A stretch of DNA of 64,000 bases, from positions 124,001 to 188,000 of the forward strand of contig NZ_JPRF03000054.1 in NCBI RefSeq assembly GCF_001188955.3. The letters run 5' to 3'. Source of the stretch: Kitasatospora aureofaciens (GTDB taxonomy: Bacteria > Actinomycetota > Actinomycetes > Streptomycetales > Streptomycetaceae). The translations under genes and the position numbers were made by a program. The stretch's first letter is position 1. Each line of letters starts with the position of its first letter. Positions 18,829-26,563 of the stretch are shown one piece after another. The notes beneath the pieces are model-generated. The model did not search any database. It saw only the letters and a list, made by a program, of their open reading frames with translations, and was not told the origin of the DNA.

Positions 18829-19392
18829 GTGGATGACGACCAGCTCACGGCGCTCGCGCTGACCGCCCGGTCGGGCCGGGCCGCCGACGTCGAGGCCTTC
18901 GTCCGGGCCACCCAACGGGACGTCTGGCGCTTCGTCGCCCACCTGACCGACGTGCAGTCCGCCGACGACCTCGCCCAGGAGACCTTCCTGCGGGCACTGC
19001 GCGGCCTCCCCGCCTTTGCCGGGCGGTCCTCGGCCCGCACCTGGCTACTGTCGATCGCCCGGCGCACGGTGATCGACCGCTACCGAATGGCCGCCGCCCG
19101 GCCGCGCTGCGCCGCGCTGCCCGACTGGCAGGAGGCGGCGGAGCGGCAGAGCAGCACCCCGACGGCGGGGTTCGAGGACGGGATCGCCCTCGGGGACCTG
19201 CTCGAACGAGTGCCCGCCCAGCGGCGGGAGGCCTTCGTGCTGACCCAGGTGGTCGGGCTGACCTACGCCGAGGCGGCCGAGGTCGCCGGATGCCCGGTCG
19301 GCACCGTCCGCTCCCGCGTCGCCCGGGCGCGCGAGGAGTTGATGGCGCGACTGCGGGCAGCCGAGGCCGGGGAGCTCGCGGCGGCCTGCTGA
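18829..19392 (+). CDS. ECF-type RNA polymerase sigma factor
   Basis: This 187-residue protein has sigma region 2 (DVWRFVAHLTDVQSADDLAQ and ETFLRALRGLPAF, about residues 30-68, including the -10 recognition helix) and region 4 (VLTQVVGLTYAEAAEVAGC then PVGTVRSRVARAREEL, a helix-turn-helix, about 135-172). No extracytoplasmic extension is present. GTG 18829 follows GGAGG (18819-18823) by 5 bases, a strong ribosome site. The partner is probably the divergent zf-HC2 protein. The sequence resembles the SigC group of actinobacteria, but assignment needs a tree. The regulon is unknown; the adjacent Met-rich protein suggests metal or redox stress. Confidence 0.92.
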   Translation: MDDDQLTALALTARSGRAADVEAFVRATQRDVWRFVAHLTDVQSADDLAQETFLRALRGLPAFAGRSSARTWLLSIARRTVIDRYRMAAARPRCAALPDWQEAAERQSSTPTAGFEDGIALGDLLERVPAQRREAFVLTQVVGLTYAEAAEVAGCPVGTVRSRVARAREELMARLRAAEAGELAAAC

Positions 19393-19402
19393 GCGGCGGG
19401 CG

Positions 19403-19477
19403 GCGAACGGATAACAGCTGACAGATGTCAGCGAACAGATGACAGATTTCGAAATCTGTCATCTGTTATCCGTTCGC
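19403..19477. repeat. palindromic intergenic repeat, copy 3 (nested inverted repeats)
   Basis: AACAGATGACAGATTTC (19434-19450) is followed directly by its exact complement (19451-19467), a 34-bp perfect palindrome with the same GACAGATTTC core as the other two copies. An outer pair, GCGAACGGATAACAG (19403-19417) and its complement (19463-19477), overlaps the inner right arm, so two alternative foldings compete. It lies after the sigma gene and about 135 bases before the MFS/isonitrile operon. Confidence 0.88.
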
Positions 19478-19611
19478 TGAAAGTTGTTCGTTGCTCGTCC
19501 GGAAAAATTCCCCCAAATGTTCGGAACCACGACCCCCGCGCCCCCGACTGCTGTACCGGACACCGCCGCCGAGGCGGTGCTCGGTGCAGCAGCGGGGAAC
19601 GGAGAAAGTTC

Positions 19612-20985
19612 GTGCGGACGCAAGGACCTTCGCACCACACCGACCCGACGACAGGTCAGGTGAAGCAGGTCGAACGATGGAGCCTGGTCGTGGCCGCCGG
19701 ACTGCTCTCGTTCGTCGCGATGCTCGACATGAACGTGGTGAACCTGGCGCTCACCGACATGTCCTCCGGTCTGCACGTCTCCGCCGGGGTCGCCCAGTGG
19801 GCCGTCCTCGGCTATTAACTCCCCCTGGTCGCCCTGCTGTTGCCCGCAGGGCGGTGGCTGGACCAGGTCGGCACCCGGTCCGCGCTTCTGCTTGCGGTCA
19901 GCTGCTTCGCGACCTGCAGCGTGCTTGCCGCCCTTTCCCCGTGGGCGAGTTGGCTGATCGCGGCACGGTTGTTGCAAGGGGCCTTCGGGGCCGTCCTGTT
20001 CGTCCTCATGCCGGTACTGGCCGCGACCTCCGTCCGGCCGGAGCTGCGCGGTCGGGCGATGAGCGTGCCTGCAACGCTGGGACCGCTCGGTGCCGTCACC
20101 GGCCCGGTGGTCGGCGGCCTACTGCTGGACCACCTCGGCTGGCGGGCGATCTTCCTGGTCAAGCTGCCGGTCTGTCTGGCCGCCGTCCTGATCGTGCACC
20201 GGAACGCGCCGCGACGCGGTGGGCTCCGCCTTCCCGACCGGGGTTCGCTGGGCGAGGCCGCCCTGATCGGCGCGGCGGTCGCCGCCGTCCTGCTCGGGCT
20301 CACTCTGGCGCCGAAGGCCCCGCAGTGGCTACTGCTCGCGCTGCCCGCCGCGCCGCTGGTGCTGCTCTGGCTGCGCCGCCCGGGTGGTCGGCCGGTCGCC
20401 GAGGTGCTGCGGGCCGCCGGGACCGCCGGGGTGAACGCCTCGGTGCTCGCGCTCGCCGCAGGCTTCGCGGCCTGTCAGTACCTGCTCGTCCAGTACCTGC
20501 GCGGCCCGCACGGCGAGAGCGCCACCGCCACCGCGCTGACCATGCTGGCCTTCCCGCTCGGCATGGTGCTGGCCGGCCGGGTCGGCGGCCGGCTGGCCGA
20601 CCGCTGGGGCGCCCGGCCGACCGCACTCACCGGTGCCGTCGTCACCACCTGCGGCCTGGCGTTGCTCGTCCCGGTGGACTCCGGCTGGTCCACCCTCGGC
20701 GTCGCCGCGCGGCTAGCCCTGGCCGGTGCCGGGATGGGCCTCAACGGCGGCCCCACCCAGGCGCTGGTGATGACCGCTTCTCCGCCCGGGAAGCTCGCCA
20801 CCGCCGGCTCCGCCGTCCAGCTGTCCCGCAGCCTGGGCTTCGCCCTCGGCCCGGCCCTGGGCACCGCCGCCGCGGTGGCCGGCGACCGACCCGGCGCCGC
20901 TACTCACGCCGGCATCGCCGTGGCTGCCCTGGTCGCGGCCACCGCCGTGGTCCTGCTCGCCCGGTACCGCCGCCCGCAGACCTGA
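19612..20985 (+). pseudogene. MFS drug-efflux transporter interrupted by an in-frame TAA
   Basis: The frame from GTG 19612 (GGAG upstream) encodes a DHA2-like exporter: VERWSLVVAAGLLSFVAMLD (helix 1), then VAQWAVLGY followed by TAA at 19816-19818. The same frame continues without other stops to 20985: LPLVALLLPAGRWLDQVGTR (motif A region), ARLLQGAFGAVLF, GPLGAVTGPVVGGLLLDHLG (motif C) and later helices. A single codon therefore breaks an otherwise complete gene of about 457 codons. No plausible restart with a ribosome site lies just after it. It is the first gene of the isonitrile locus and would export its product. Confidence 0.8.
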
Positions 20986-21031
20986 CAGTCGCCCGAGACC
21001 CGCCCGCCCCCGCCCCCTTCGGAGGAACCAC

Positions 21032-22456
21032 ATGACCAACACGGTCCGCACCCCGCCCCCAGCCGACGCCACGACCACGGCCACGGCCACGGCCACGGCC
21101 GACGCCACGACCACGGCCGGGACCGGGACCGGGCCGGAGCCCCGGACCGAGCCCGCGCCCGGGGCGCCGCGCTGCCCGTACGGCCACGACCGGATCCCGA
21201 ACCCCGTCCCGCTGCACGGCCCGGACTACAAGGCCGACCCGTACCCCCTCTACCGCCGGATGCGGGAGGCCGGGCCGGTGCACCGGGTGGAGTTCCCGAG
21301 CGGCATCCACGCCTGGCTGGTCACCGGGTACCAGGCCGCCCACGCGACCCTCAACGATCCCCGGCTCGGCAAGAACCACGCCCTGGGCAACGACAACTGG
21401 CGCCGACGCGCCTCGATCATGCCGGAGCCCCAGCACTCCCAGCTCCAGGTCCACCTGCTGCACCAGGACCCGCCCAAGCACACCGCCATGCGCCGCCTGG
21501 TGCTGGACGCCTTCGCCCCGCGCCGGGTGGAGTCGCTGCGCCCGCGGTTGCAGGAGCTCGCCGACGCCCTGGTGGACGAGCTGCCCGCCACCGGCGGCGC
21601 CGACCCGGTGGCGGGCTTCGCGGCCCACTACCCCTTCCGGGTGCTGGCCGAAGTCATCGGTCTGCCCGCCGAGTTGGCCGCCCGCTTCGACCGCGACTGG
21701 GGGAAGGTGGTCCAGCCGGTCGGCCCCCGGGACCCGGGGCGGCCGGCGTACGAGGCACGGCTGCGCGGCCTGCAGACGTACATCGCCGAGGTGGTCGCCC
21801 GCAAGCGCGAGGACCACCGCGCCCCCGGCTGGGACGAGCGGGAGGACCTGCTCGGCCGGCTCGTCGCCGCCCACGACACGGGCGGGTTGAGCCGCGAGGA
21901 ACTCGACTCGATCGTCTTCCAGCTGCTGGTCGCCGGGCAGGAGCCGGTCACCAACCAGATCACCACCATGGTGATCACACTCCTGCGCCACCCCGAACAG
22001 CTCGCCGAACTGCGCGCGGGCCTCGACGAACCGGGCCGCCTGGCCCGGGCGGTGGAGGAACTGCTGCGCCACGACGCCGCTTTCGAGCTCACCACCTGGC
22101 GCTTCTTCGCCGAGGACAGCGACCTGTTCGGCACCACCGTTCCGGTCGGCGACTCGGTCATCGCCTCGCTGTGCGCCGCCAACCGCGACGACGAGCAGTT
22201 CCCCGAGGCCGACCGCCTCGACCTCGACCGCACGCCGAACGCCCATCTCGCCTTCGGCCACGGCATCCACTACTGCCCCGGCGCCGCCCTCGCGCGGGCC
22301 GAACTCCAGATCGCCGTGGGCACCCTGCTCGCCCGGCTGCCCGGGCTGCGCCCGGCCACCGCGCCCGGTGACGGCCTGGACGAACTCGCCTGGATCCCAG
22401 CCGTCCTGGCCCGGGGCGTCAACCGGCTACCGGTGGTCTACGACCGGCGCGACTGA
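21032..22456 (+). CDS. cytochrome P450 of the isonitrile locus
   Basis: This 474-residue P450 begins with a low-complexity Ala/Thr-rich tail (about 45 residues, encoded by ACGGCC hexamers). The K-helix is EELLRH and the heme loop FGHGIHYCPGAALARAE (Cys about residue 417). The I-helix reads LLVAGQEPVTNQI, so the usual Thr pair after the acidic residue is replaced by Pro-Val with Thr one place on. ATG 21032 follows GGAGGA by 6 bases. It lies directly before the isonitrile synthase gene, probably in one transcript (88-base gap). In fungal xanthocillin biosynthesis a P450 (XanG) couples two isonitrile units, which makes a similar late oxidation attractive here but unproven. Confidence 0.9.
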   Translation: MTNTVRTPPPADATTTATATATADATTTAGTGTGPEPRTEPAPGAPRCPYGHDRIPNPVPLHGPDYKADPYPLYRRMREAGPVHRVEFPSGIHAWLVTGYQAAHATLNDPRLGKNHALGNDNWRRRASIMPEPQHSQLQVHLLHQDPPKHTAMRRLVLDAFAPRRVESLRPRLQELADALVDELPATGGADPVAGFAAHYPFRVLAEVIGLPAELAARFDRDWGKVVQPVGPRDPGRPAYEARLRGLQTYIAEVVARKREDHRAPGWDEREDLLGRLVAAHDTGGLSREELDSIVFQLLVAGQEPVTNQITTMVITLLRHPEQLAELRAGLDEPGRLARAVEELLRHDAAFELTTWRFFAEDSDLFGTTVPVGDSVIASLCAANRDDEQFPEADRLDLDRTPNAHLAFGHGIHYCPGAALARAELQIAVGTLLARLPGLRPATAPGDGLDELAWIPAVLARGVNRLPVVYDRRD

Positions 22457-22544
22457 GCCCAGCCACCCGACTAGCCAGCCAGCCGCCCACGGCTCCGGCC
22501 TGCCCGAAGCCCGTACGCCCGCCCATCCGTGGAGGAGATCCATC

Positions 22545-23531
22545 ATGCCGCCCGTCGGCGCCGCCCCCCTCACCCCCGCCGCCTCCTTCGTCACCGGCAT
22601 CACCAGCACCCCCGAGCAGCGGTCGACGGAGCGGCTCGCCGCCCGCATCCTCGGACTGCTGCTCCCGCACCGCCGCGCCGCCGACCCGGAGTTCGACGCT
22701 CGCCCGGAGCACTTCCCCTTCCAGCTGGCCCAGTTGGCGGGCTACATCGACGCGGGCGAGCCCGTCGTCTTCACCCTGCCGGGGTTTCCGTGCAAGTCGC
22801 CGAACCCCGCGAAGGTGCTCGGCCACCTGCCCGACGAGGGGGAACGGTTGTCCCTGACCTTCCTCGACGAGCTGTGCGCCCGGATAGGCCGGATCCACCC
22901 GCCCGGCGCACGGATCCTGATCTGCTCGGACGGCCACATCTTCGGCGACCTGATCAACGTCGCCGACCCCCACATCGACGCGTACTCGGACGAGTTGACC
23001 GCGATGATCGACCGCGAGGGCCTGCGCCACCTCGACACCTTCGACCTGCGGGCGGTGCTCGGCGAGCTGCCGTACGACGAGAAGCGCGCCCGGGTGCACG
23101 AGCGGTACGCGCCGAGCGTCGAGGAACTGCGCGAGCAGGTGCTGACCGAGCAGGAGACGCTGCGGCTCTACCGCGGCATCACCCGCTTCCTCACCGAGGA
23201 CACCACGGGCTTCCCCGGCACCAGGTCCGCCCTGCAGCGGGAGTGCCGACGCCGCGCCTACGGGGTGATCCAACGCAGCCGGGCCTGGGGCGAGTTGATC
23301 GGCGAGCAGCATCCGCGGGCGGTGCGGCTGTCCATCCACCCGCAGCCGGTCGGCGCGGCGAAGTTCGGCATCCGACTGCTGGCGGCCGCCGACGCCTGGA
23401 TGACGCCCTGGCACTCGGCGGTGCTCCACCGCCCGGACGGCAGATGGGAGTTGCTCCGCAACGAGGAGGCCGCCCGGCTCGGCCGACTGGTGGAGCGGGA
23501 CGGCCGGCCGAGCCACTACGAAAGCCGTTGA
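22545..23531 (+). CDS. isonitrile (isocyanide) synthase, IsnA/PvcA/DIT1 family
   Basis: This 328-residue protein has the family's diagnostic stretches PGFPCKSPNPAKVLGHLPD (about residue 78) and FLDELCARIGRIHPPGARI followed by LICSDGHIFGDLINV (about 105-150). RLSIHPQP and KFGIRLL follow near 265, and WMTPWHS near 287. Members convert the amino group of L-tyrosine or L-tryptophan to an isonitrile using ribulose 5-phosphate as carbon donor. The usual partner, an Fe(II)/2-oxoglutarate oxygenase (IsnB/PvcB), is absent in this window; a P450 takes its place. ATG 22545 follows GGAGGAG (22531-22537). The amino-acid preference cannot be read from the sequence. Confidence 0.92.
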   Translation: MPPVGAAPLTPAASFVTGITSTPEQRSTERLAARILGLLLPHRRAADPEFDARPEHFPFQLAQLAGYIDAGEPVVFTLPGFPCKSPNPAKVLGHLPDEGERLSLTFLDELCARIGRIHPPGARILICSDGHIFGDLINVADPHIDAYSDELTAMIDREGLRHLDTFDLRAVLGELPYDEKRARVHERYAPSVEELREQVLTEQETLRLYRGITRFLTEDTTGFPGTRSALQRECRRRAYGVIQRSRAWGELIGEQHPRAVRLSIHPQPVGAAKFGIRLLAAADAWMTPWHSAVLHRPDGRWELLRNEEAARLGRLVERDGRPSHYESR

Positions 23532-23618
23532 GTCGCAGAGCCGCAGAGCTGCGGAGCGGCCGGGCCGCAGAGCCGCCGTACCGCAGAGCCGGTGAGGCCG
23601 GGCCGCCCCCGCGCCGGA

Positions 23619-24280
23619 TTACCCGAGCTGCCCGGGGACGCCCGCCGGGGAGCGGTGGTCGAAGGCGATCAACGGGTCGCCGGTGAGTGGGTGTTCGACC
23701 ACCGCGGCGCGGACGCCGAACACCTCGGCCAGGAGGTCTGCGGTCAGCACCTCGCGCGGCGCCCCGGAGGCCACCAGGGCGCCGCGGTGCAGCACGTGCA
23801 GCCGGTCGCAGACCGACGCGGCGGCGTTGAGGTCGTGCAGCGCGACCAGCGTGGTGCGGCGCTGTTCCCGCAGCAGCGCGAGGAGTTCGACCTGGTGCCG
23901 GACGTCCAGGTGGTTGGTCGGCTCGTCCAGCACCAGGACGTCCGGCTGCTGGGCGAGTGCCCGGGCGAGCAGCACCCGTTGCCGTTCGCCGCCGGACAGT
24001 TGGGCGAAGCGGCGCTCGGCGGCGTCGGCCATGCCGACCCGGAGCAGGGCCTCCGCAGTGATCCGGTGGTCCTCGGGGTCGTCGGCCGCGAAGGCCCGCT
24101 TGTACGGGGTGCGGCCCATCGCCACCACCTCGCGCACGCTCAACTCGAAGTCGCCGCCGCGCTCCTGGGGCAGTGCGCCGATGTGCCGGGCGGACTGCGC
24201 GGGCCGCAGCGCCCCGAGGTCCTGCCCGGCCAGCAGCACGCGCCCCGCGCTCGGCCGCAAGTGCCGGTAGACGGTGCGGC
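23619..24280 (-). pseudogene. FecE/FepC-type ABC transporter ATPase lacking Walker A
   Basis: The minus strand encodes VYRHLRPSAGRVLLAG, a Q-loop region (GALPQERGGDFELSV), the signature LSGGERQRVLLARAL, Walker B VLVLDEPTNHLDV and the switch His in ALHDLNAA. The N-terminal piece with the Walker A loop is gone: homology starts abruptly at TVYRHL (about 24280), preceded in frame by a stop. The remaining 218 codons cannot bind ATP normally. The missing part was replaced by the start of a substrate-binding-protein gene, implying a deletion that removed the permease too. It is convergent with the isonitrile synthase gene. Confidence 0.8.
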
Positions 24281-24406
24281 CCGGTCACCCGCGCCGAGTT
24301 GGAGCAGCATTTCCAGGCTCGCCGCGTTGCTGGTGACGATCCTGGTCGGGGCCTTGGCGATGGTCGTCTCCTTGCCCGCGCAGTCGGCGACCGTGACGGG
24401 GTAGCC
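24281..24406 (-). pseudogene. N-terminal remnant of a FecB-type substrate-binding protein
   Basis: The minus strand reads GYPVTVADCAGKETTIAKAP then TRIVTSNAASLEMLLQLGAG and stops resembling the family at about 24281. This is the start of the mature domain of a metal- or siderophore-binding lipoprotein. It lies immediately before the truncated ATPase but in a different frame. No lipoprotein signal peptide is found upstream (24407-24581), so that end is damaged as well. Confidence 0.7.
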
Positions 24407-24581
24407 CGTGGGCCCGCGCTGCGGACCCGGACCAGGTAGTCGGGCCGGGTCCGCGCCCGGTTCCCGGGGATCGCCCGGCGATTTCCGGTCCTTCCCGACC
24501 GCCCGTACTCGGCACAGCGGAGCGCCCGTGCGCGGCGCAGCGGAGCGGACATGCGCGGCACAGCCCGCATAGGGTGGCCGG

Positions 24582-25388
24582 ATGGCCGACCCCACCGACC
24601 CGCGCGACGATCTCGACCTGCCGGTAACACTCGGTCCGTTCCCGCCGCGCCGGGTGGTCTCGCTGGTGCCCTCGCTGACCGAAGCGGTCGCCGCCACCGC
24701 GCCCGGTCTGCTGGTCGGCGCCACCAACTGGTGCAGCCACCCCGCGGACCTGGCCGTGGCCCGGATCGGCGGCACCAAGAACCCGGACCTGCCGGGCGTC
24801 CTCGCGCTCGCCCCGGACCTGGTGATCGCCAACGACGAGGAGAACCGCCGCCCCGACCTCGACGCGCTCCGGGCCGCCGGGGTGCCGGTCTGGGTCACCG
24901 ACATCCGCACCCTGGAGGACGCCTTCCGCTCGCTCGACCGGCTGCTCACCGTCGCCTGTCGGCTGCCGCGCCCGGCCTGGCTGGACCGGGCGGAGGCGGC
25001 TTGGCGCGACGTACGGCCGACGGCGGACGGCCCGCGGACGATCGTGCCGATCTGGCGCCGCCCGTGGATGGTGCTCGGCCGCGACACCTTCGCCGGGGAC
25101 CTGCTGCACCGCCTCGGCCTGCGACTGGTCCACGCCGACCACCCCGAGCGCTACCCGACCGTGCCGCTGCCCGAACTGCTGGCGAGCCGACCGGAGCTGG
25201 TGGTGCTGCCCGACGAGCCGTACCGCTTCACCGCCGAGGACGGCCCGGAGGCGTTCCCCGGCATCCCGGTCGTGCTGGCCGACGGACGGCACCTGACCTG
25301 GTACGGCCCCTCCCTGGTGACCGCTCCGACCGTCCTCCGGCAGGCAATCGACCACCCGTTCACATTCGGCGGGGAGACCACATCGTAG
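24582..25388 (+). CDS. cytoplasmic helical-backbone metal receptor (BtuF-like)
   Basis: This 268-residue protein has the class III substrate-binding fold of the cobalamin/siderophore receptors: RVVSLVPSLTEAVAAT, LVGATNWCSHPADL, IGGTKNPDLPGVLAL, PDLVIANDEENRRPDLDAL and, later, RPWMVLGRDTFAGDLLHRL. Unlike transported receptors it has no signal peptide or lipobox, so it would act in the cytoplasm. Genes like this are common in Streptomyces without an assigned ligand. ATG 24582 is the first start in the coding region. It is divergent from the collapsed ABC-transporter genes and may be unrelated to them. Confidence 0.87.
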   Translation: MADPTDPRDDLDLPVTLGPFPPRRVVSLVPSLTEAVAATAPGLLVGATNWCSHPADLAVARIGGTKNPDLPGVLALAPDLVIANDEENRRPDLDALRAAGVPVWVTDIRTLEDAFRSLDRLLTVACRLPRPAWLDRAEAAWRDVRPTADGPRTIVPIWRRPWMVLGRDTFAGDLLHRLGLRLVHADHPERYPTVPLPELLASRPELVVLPDEPYRFTAEDGPEAFPGIPVVLADGRHLTWYGPSLVTAPTVLRQAIDHPFTFGGETTS

Positions 25389-25445
25389 GATGACCGCCAC
25401 TCGCCGGGCTGATGGGACTCCCGGCGACAAGTGGGGGGACGAACC

Positions 25446-26468
25446 ATGAAGTTGAGCACCACCCGGCGGACAACCGTACTGGTCTCCGCCGTCGCCGTCT
25501 CGACCGCCGTACTGGCGGGTTGCGGCACCGAGAGCGCCGACAAGCACCCGAACGCGGCGGCGAGCACGACGCTCACGGCCGCCGGCGCCACACCCGGCGA
25601 GACGGCCGGCGCCGGCCCGTCCGCGAGCGCGACCCCGGCGCCCACCGACTCGGCGTCCGCCGGCTCCTCGCACAGCCCGAGCGCCGGGCCGAGCAAGTCG
25701 GCGAAGGCCACGCCCGGCGCCCAGAGCGGAAACGCCAAGAGCGGCGGCGGCAACGCGGCCGCCGCACCCACCACCCAGCCGCCGGTCGAGAAGCCCGCCG
25801 TTCCCGCGCCCGTCCCCACCGCCAAGCCCGGCGCCGTGGCCCTCCCGCCGCCGCCCGCGCCGCCCGTCCCGCACGTGCCCCCGCTGCAGAGCGGCTGCCA
25901 GCCCAGCAAGCCCCAGCCCGACGATCCCAAGGCGACCGTGGGCGCCGCCCTCACGGCGGCGGCCGGCCAGCCCCGGGTGCTCAACCTCAGCTCGGGCGGC
26001 ACCGACAAGCTCCCGTCGCTGCCGGTCAACCTGGTCAAGGCCATCGCCTGGCAGGAGAGCGGCTGGCAGTCCGGCATCCTCGCCTGCGACGGCGGCATCG
26101 GCACCATGCAGATCATGCAGAACACCGTGAGCTGGATGAACGGCAAGTACGGCACCAACTCCGACCCCAAAACGCTCAACGGGAACGTCCAGCTCGGCAC
26201 CCAGCTGCTCGACTGGCTGGTCGCCTACTACGGCGACTCCTCCTTCGGCGGCAAGTACGACCTCTCCCCCGACCCGGCCACCGGCAAGACCCCGCTGCTC
26301 GACCTGGTCATCTCGGCGTACAACGCGGGCGCGGGCAACGTGCACTACAACGCCGTCACCGACCCGACCACGAGCGAGGTCGTCGGCAGCCTGGACATCC
26401 CGAACCCGAAGTACGTCTCCAACGTGAAGGCGCTGATGGCCGGCCAGCCGTGGAACAAGGCCGGCTGA
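25446..26468 (+). CDS. lytic transglycosylase lipoprotein
   Basis: The 340-residue protein starts with a lipoprotein signal (MKLSTTRRTTVLVSAVAV, lipobox VLAGC, acylated Cys about residue 24). A long Ala/Pro/Ser linker (about 28-150) would span the cell wall. The C-terminal SLT/goose-lysozyme-like domain (about 190-335) has the catalytic Glu in AIAWQESGWQS, GIGTMQIMQNTVSWM and ISAYNAGAGNVHYN. Such enzymes cleave peptidoglycan between MurNAc and GlcNAc. ATG 25446 has a GGGGGGA site 5 bases upstream. A bidirectional hairpin follows at 26505. Confidence 0.9.
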   Translation: MKLSTTRRTTVLVSAVAVSTAVLAGCGTESADKHPNAAASTTLTAAGATPGETAGAGPSASATPAPTDSASAGSSHSPSAGPSKSAKATPGAQSGNAKSGGGNAAAAPTTQPPVEKPAVPAPVPTAKPGAVALPPPPAPPVPHVPPLQSGCQPSKPQPDDPKATVGAALTAAAGQPRVLNLSSGGTDKLPSLPVNLVKAIAWQESGWQSGILACDGGIGTMQIMQNTVSWMNGKYGTNSDPKTLNGNVQLGTQLLDWLVAYYGDSSFGGKYDLSPDPATGKTPLLDLVISAYNAGAGNVHYNAVTDPTTSEVVGSLDIPNPKYVSNVKALMAGQPWNKAG

Positions 26469-26504
26469 CGCTTCCGTGCGCTGCGGCTTCCACAGCCGCA
26501 TGAC

Positions 26505-26540
26505 ACAGGGCCCGGGACGCGAGTGCGTTCCGGGCCCTGT
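26505..26540. terminator. bidirectional hairpin between convergent genes
   Basis: ACAGGGCCCGGGACGC (26505-26520) pairs with 26525-26540 around GAGT with one mismatch. It lies between the transglycosylase stop (26468) and the end of the acidic repeat gene (26564), so it can serve both strands. Confidence 0.8.
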
Positions 26541-26563
26541 TCCGTACGGCCGTCGGCCGGGCG

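Noticed and set aside
19612..20985. Programmed readthrough or recoding of TAA in the MFS gene
   Set aside because: No structured element or suppressing context is visible after the stop, and several other genes nearby are clearly decayed. A nonsense mutation or sequencing error is simpler.
23619..24260. An intact ABC transporter ATPase starting at TTG 24260
   Set aside because: It would lack the Walker A loop and has no ribosome site; the sequence upstream belongs to another gene.
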